Assembly (NCBI RefSeq): GCF_002150035.1
Contig: NZ_NETS01000011.1
Span: forward strand, 1-64,000
From: Leptospira venezuelensis
Lineage (GTDB): Bacteria > Spirochaetota > Leptospiria > Leptospirales > Leptospiraceae
Direction: 5' to 3'
DNA length: 64,000 nucleotides
Part shown: positions 63,869 to 64,000 of the stretch, piece after piece
Layout: every line of letters starts with the position of its first letter
How positions within the stretch are numbered: position 1 is the stretch's first letter
Notes under the pieces: model-generated
What the model saw: the letters and a program-made list of their open reading frames with translations, nothing else
The model's database searches: none
What the model was told of the DNA's origin: nothing
Translations under genes and position numbers: made by a program

Positions 63869-64000
63869 TTACTTTGACAGGAAATGCGAGAGTTCCATAG
63901 CGATCTTATCGATTGCGAAATCAATGTAGTTTTCGTCCTCGATCTTCTTCTTATAGTCCTCGAATTTCCGCTTCTTGATTGGAACTCCTCGTTTTCTCAG
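63869..64000 (-). CDS. 3' end of an unidentified gene, cut by the window edge
   Basis: On the minus strand an open frame runs in from the window end to a TAA at 63869-63871, giving 43 residues. It is rich in Lys, Arg, Asp and Glu (KKRKFEDYKKKIEDENY near the middle) and ends in MELSHFLSK. The charge pattern and uninterrupted frame indicate a real gene, most likely a small conserved leptospiral protein, but no family can be named. It converges on comM with a 30-base gap. Confidence 0.5.
   Translation of the reverse strand: MRKRGVPIKKRKFEDYKKKIEDENYIDFAIDKIAMELSHFLSK

Overview
The window reads as a chromosomal segment of a Leptospira species (Spirochaetes). The clearest marks are a 516-residue citramalate synthase of the leptospiral CimA type, a class II (B12-dependent) ribonucleotide reductase of about 1,200 residues, the xerC-hslV-hslU order, a complete gspC-to-gspN type II secretion operon, and many lipoproteins and exported proteins of leptospiral style. 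Coding density is high and most genes sit in tight operons with 1-4 base overlaps. I see no phage, insertion sequence or CRISPR array.

Region 1 (about 1-13,800) is the most unusual part. A minus-strand run encodes an SbtA-type bicarbonate transporter (10637-11608), an outer-membrane beta-barrel protein (8542-10470) and six subunits related to the membrane-bound hydrogenase Hyf/Hyc and to complex I (1892-8528). The hydrogenase-like large subunit has lost the Cys ligands of the NiFe site, and the small subunit has lost all four ligands of its proximal iron-sulfur cluster, so this cannot be a working hydrogenase or formate hydrogenlyase. Immediately convergent is a beta-carbonic-anhydrase-like protein (463-1875) resembling the carboxysomal CsoSCA class. 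I infer a dedicated inorganic-carbon uptake/CO2-hydration system energised by a repurposed complex-I-like ion pump. Upstream and divergent is a 7TMR-DISM/AraC membrane-bound regulator (12134-13768) that could control it.

Region 2 (about 13,800-34,600) is mostly housekeeping: ychF, a ferritin-like protein, a UbiA/UbiX pair for quinone synthesis, an AraC regulator, Mrp (iron-sulfur carrier), a metallophosphoesterase with a free-standing lipoyl domain, a histidine-kinase-like ATPase, hslUV, xerC, pth, cimA, an Smr protein, an App1-like phosphatase, a DedA protein, an AI-2E/PerM exporter and xseAB.

Region 3 (about 34,600-44,600) holds a duplicated two-gene cassette: a small membrane-anchored protein followed by a secreted M19-dipeptidase-like enzyme carrying two Cys-rich repeats. 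The two copies flank a polytopic sensor kinase and LytTR response regulator. Beyond the second copy lies a stretch of intergenic repeats and palindromes, then tRNA-Asn.

Region 4 (about 44,900-64,000) contains nrdJ, the full type II secretion operon gspC to gspN on the minus strand, a LysM/M23 peptidase, a lipoprotein, comM, and the 3' end of an unidentified minus-strand gene cut by the window edge.
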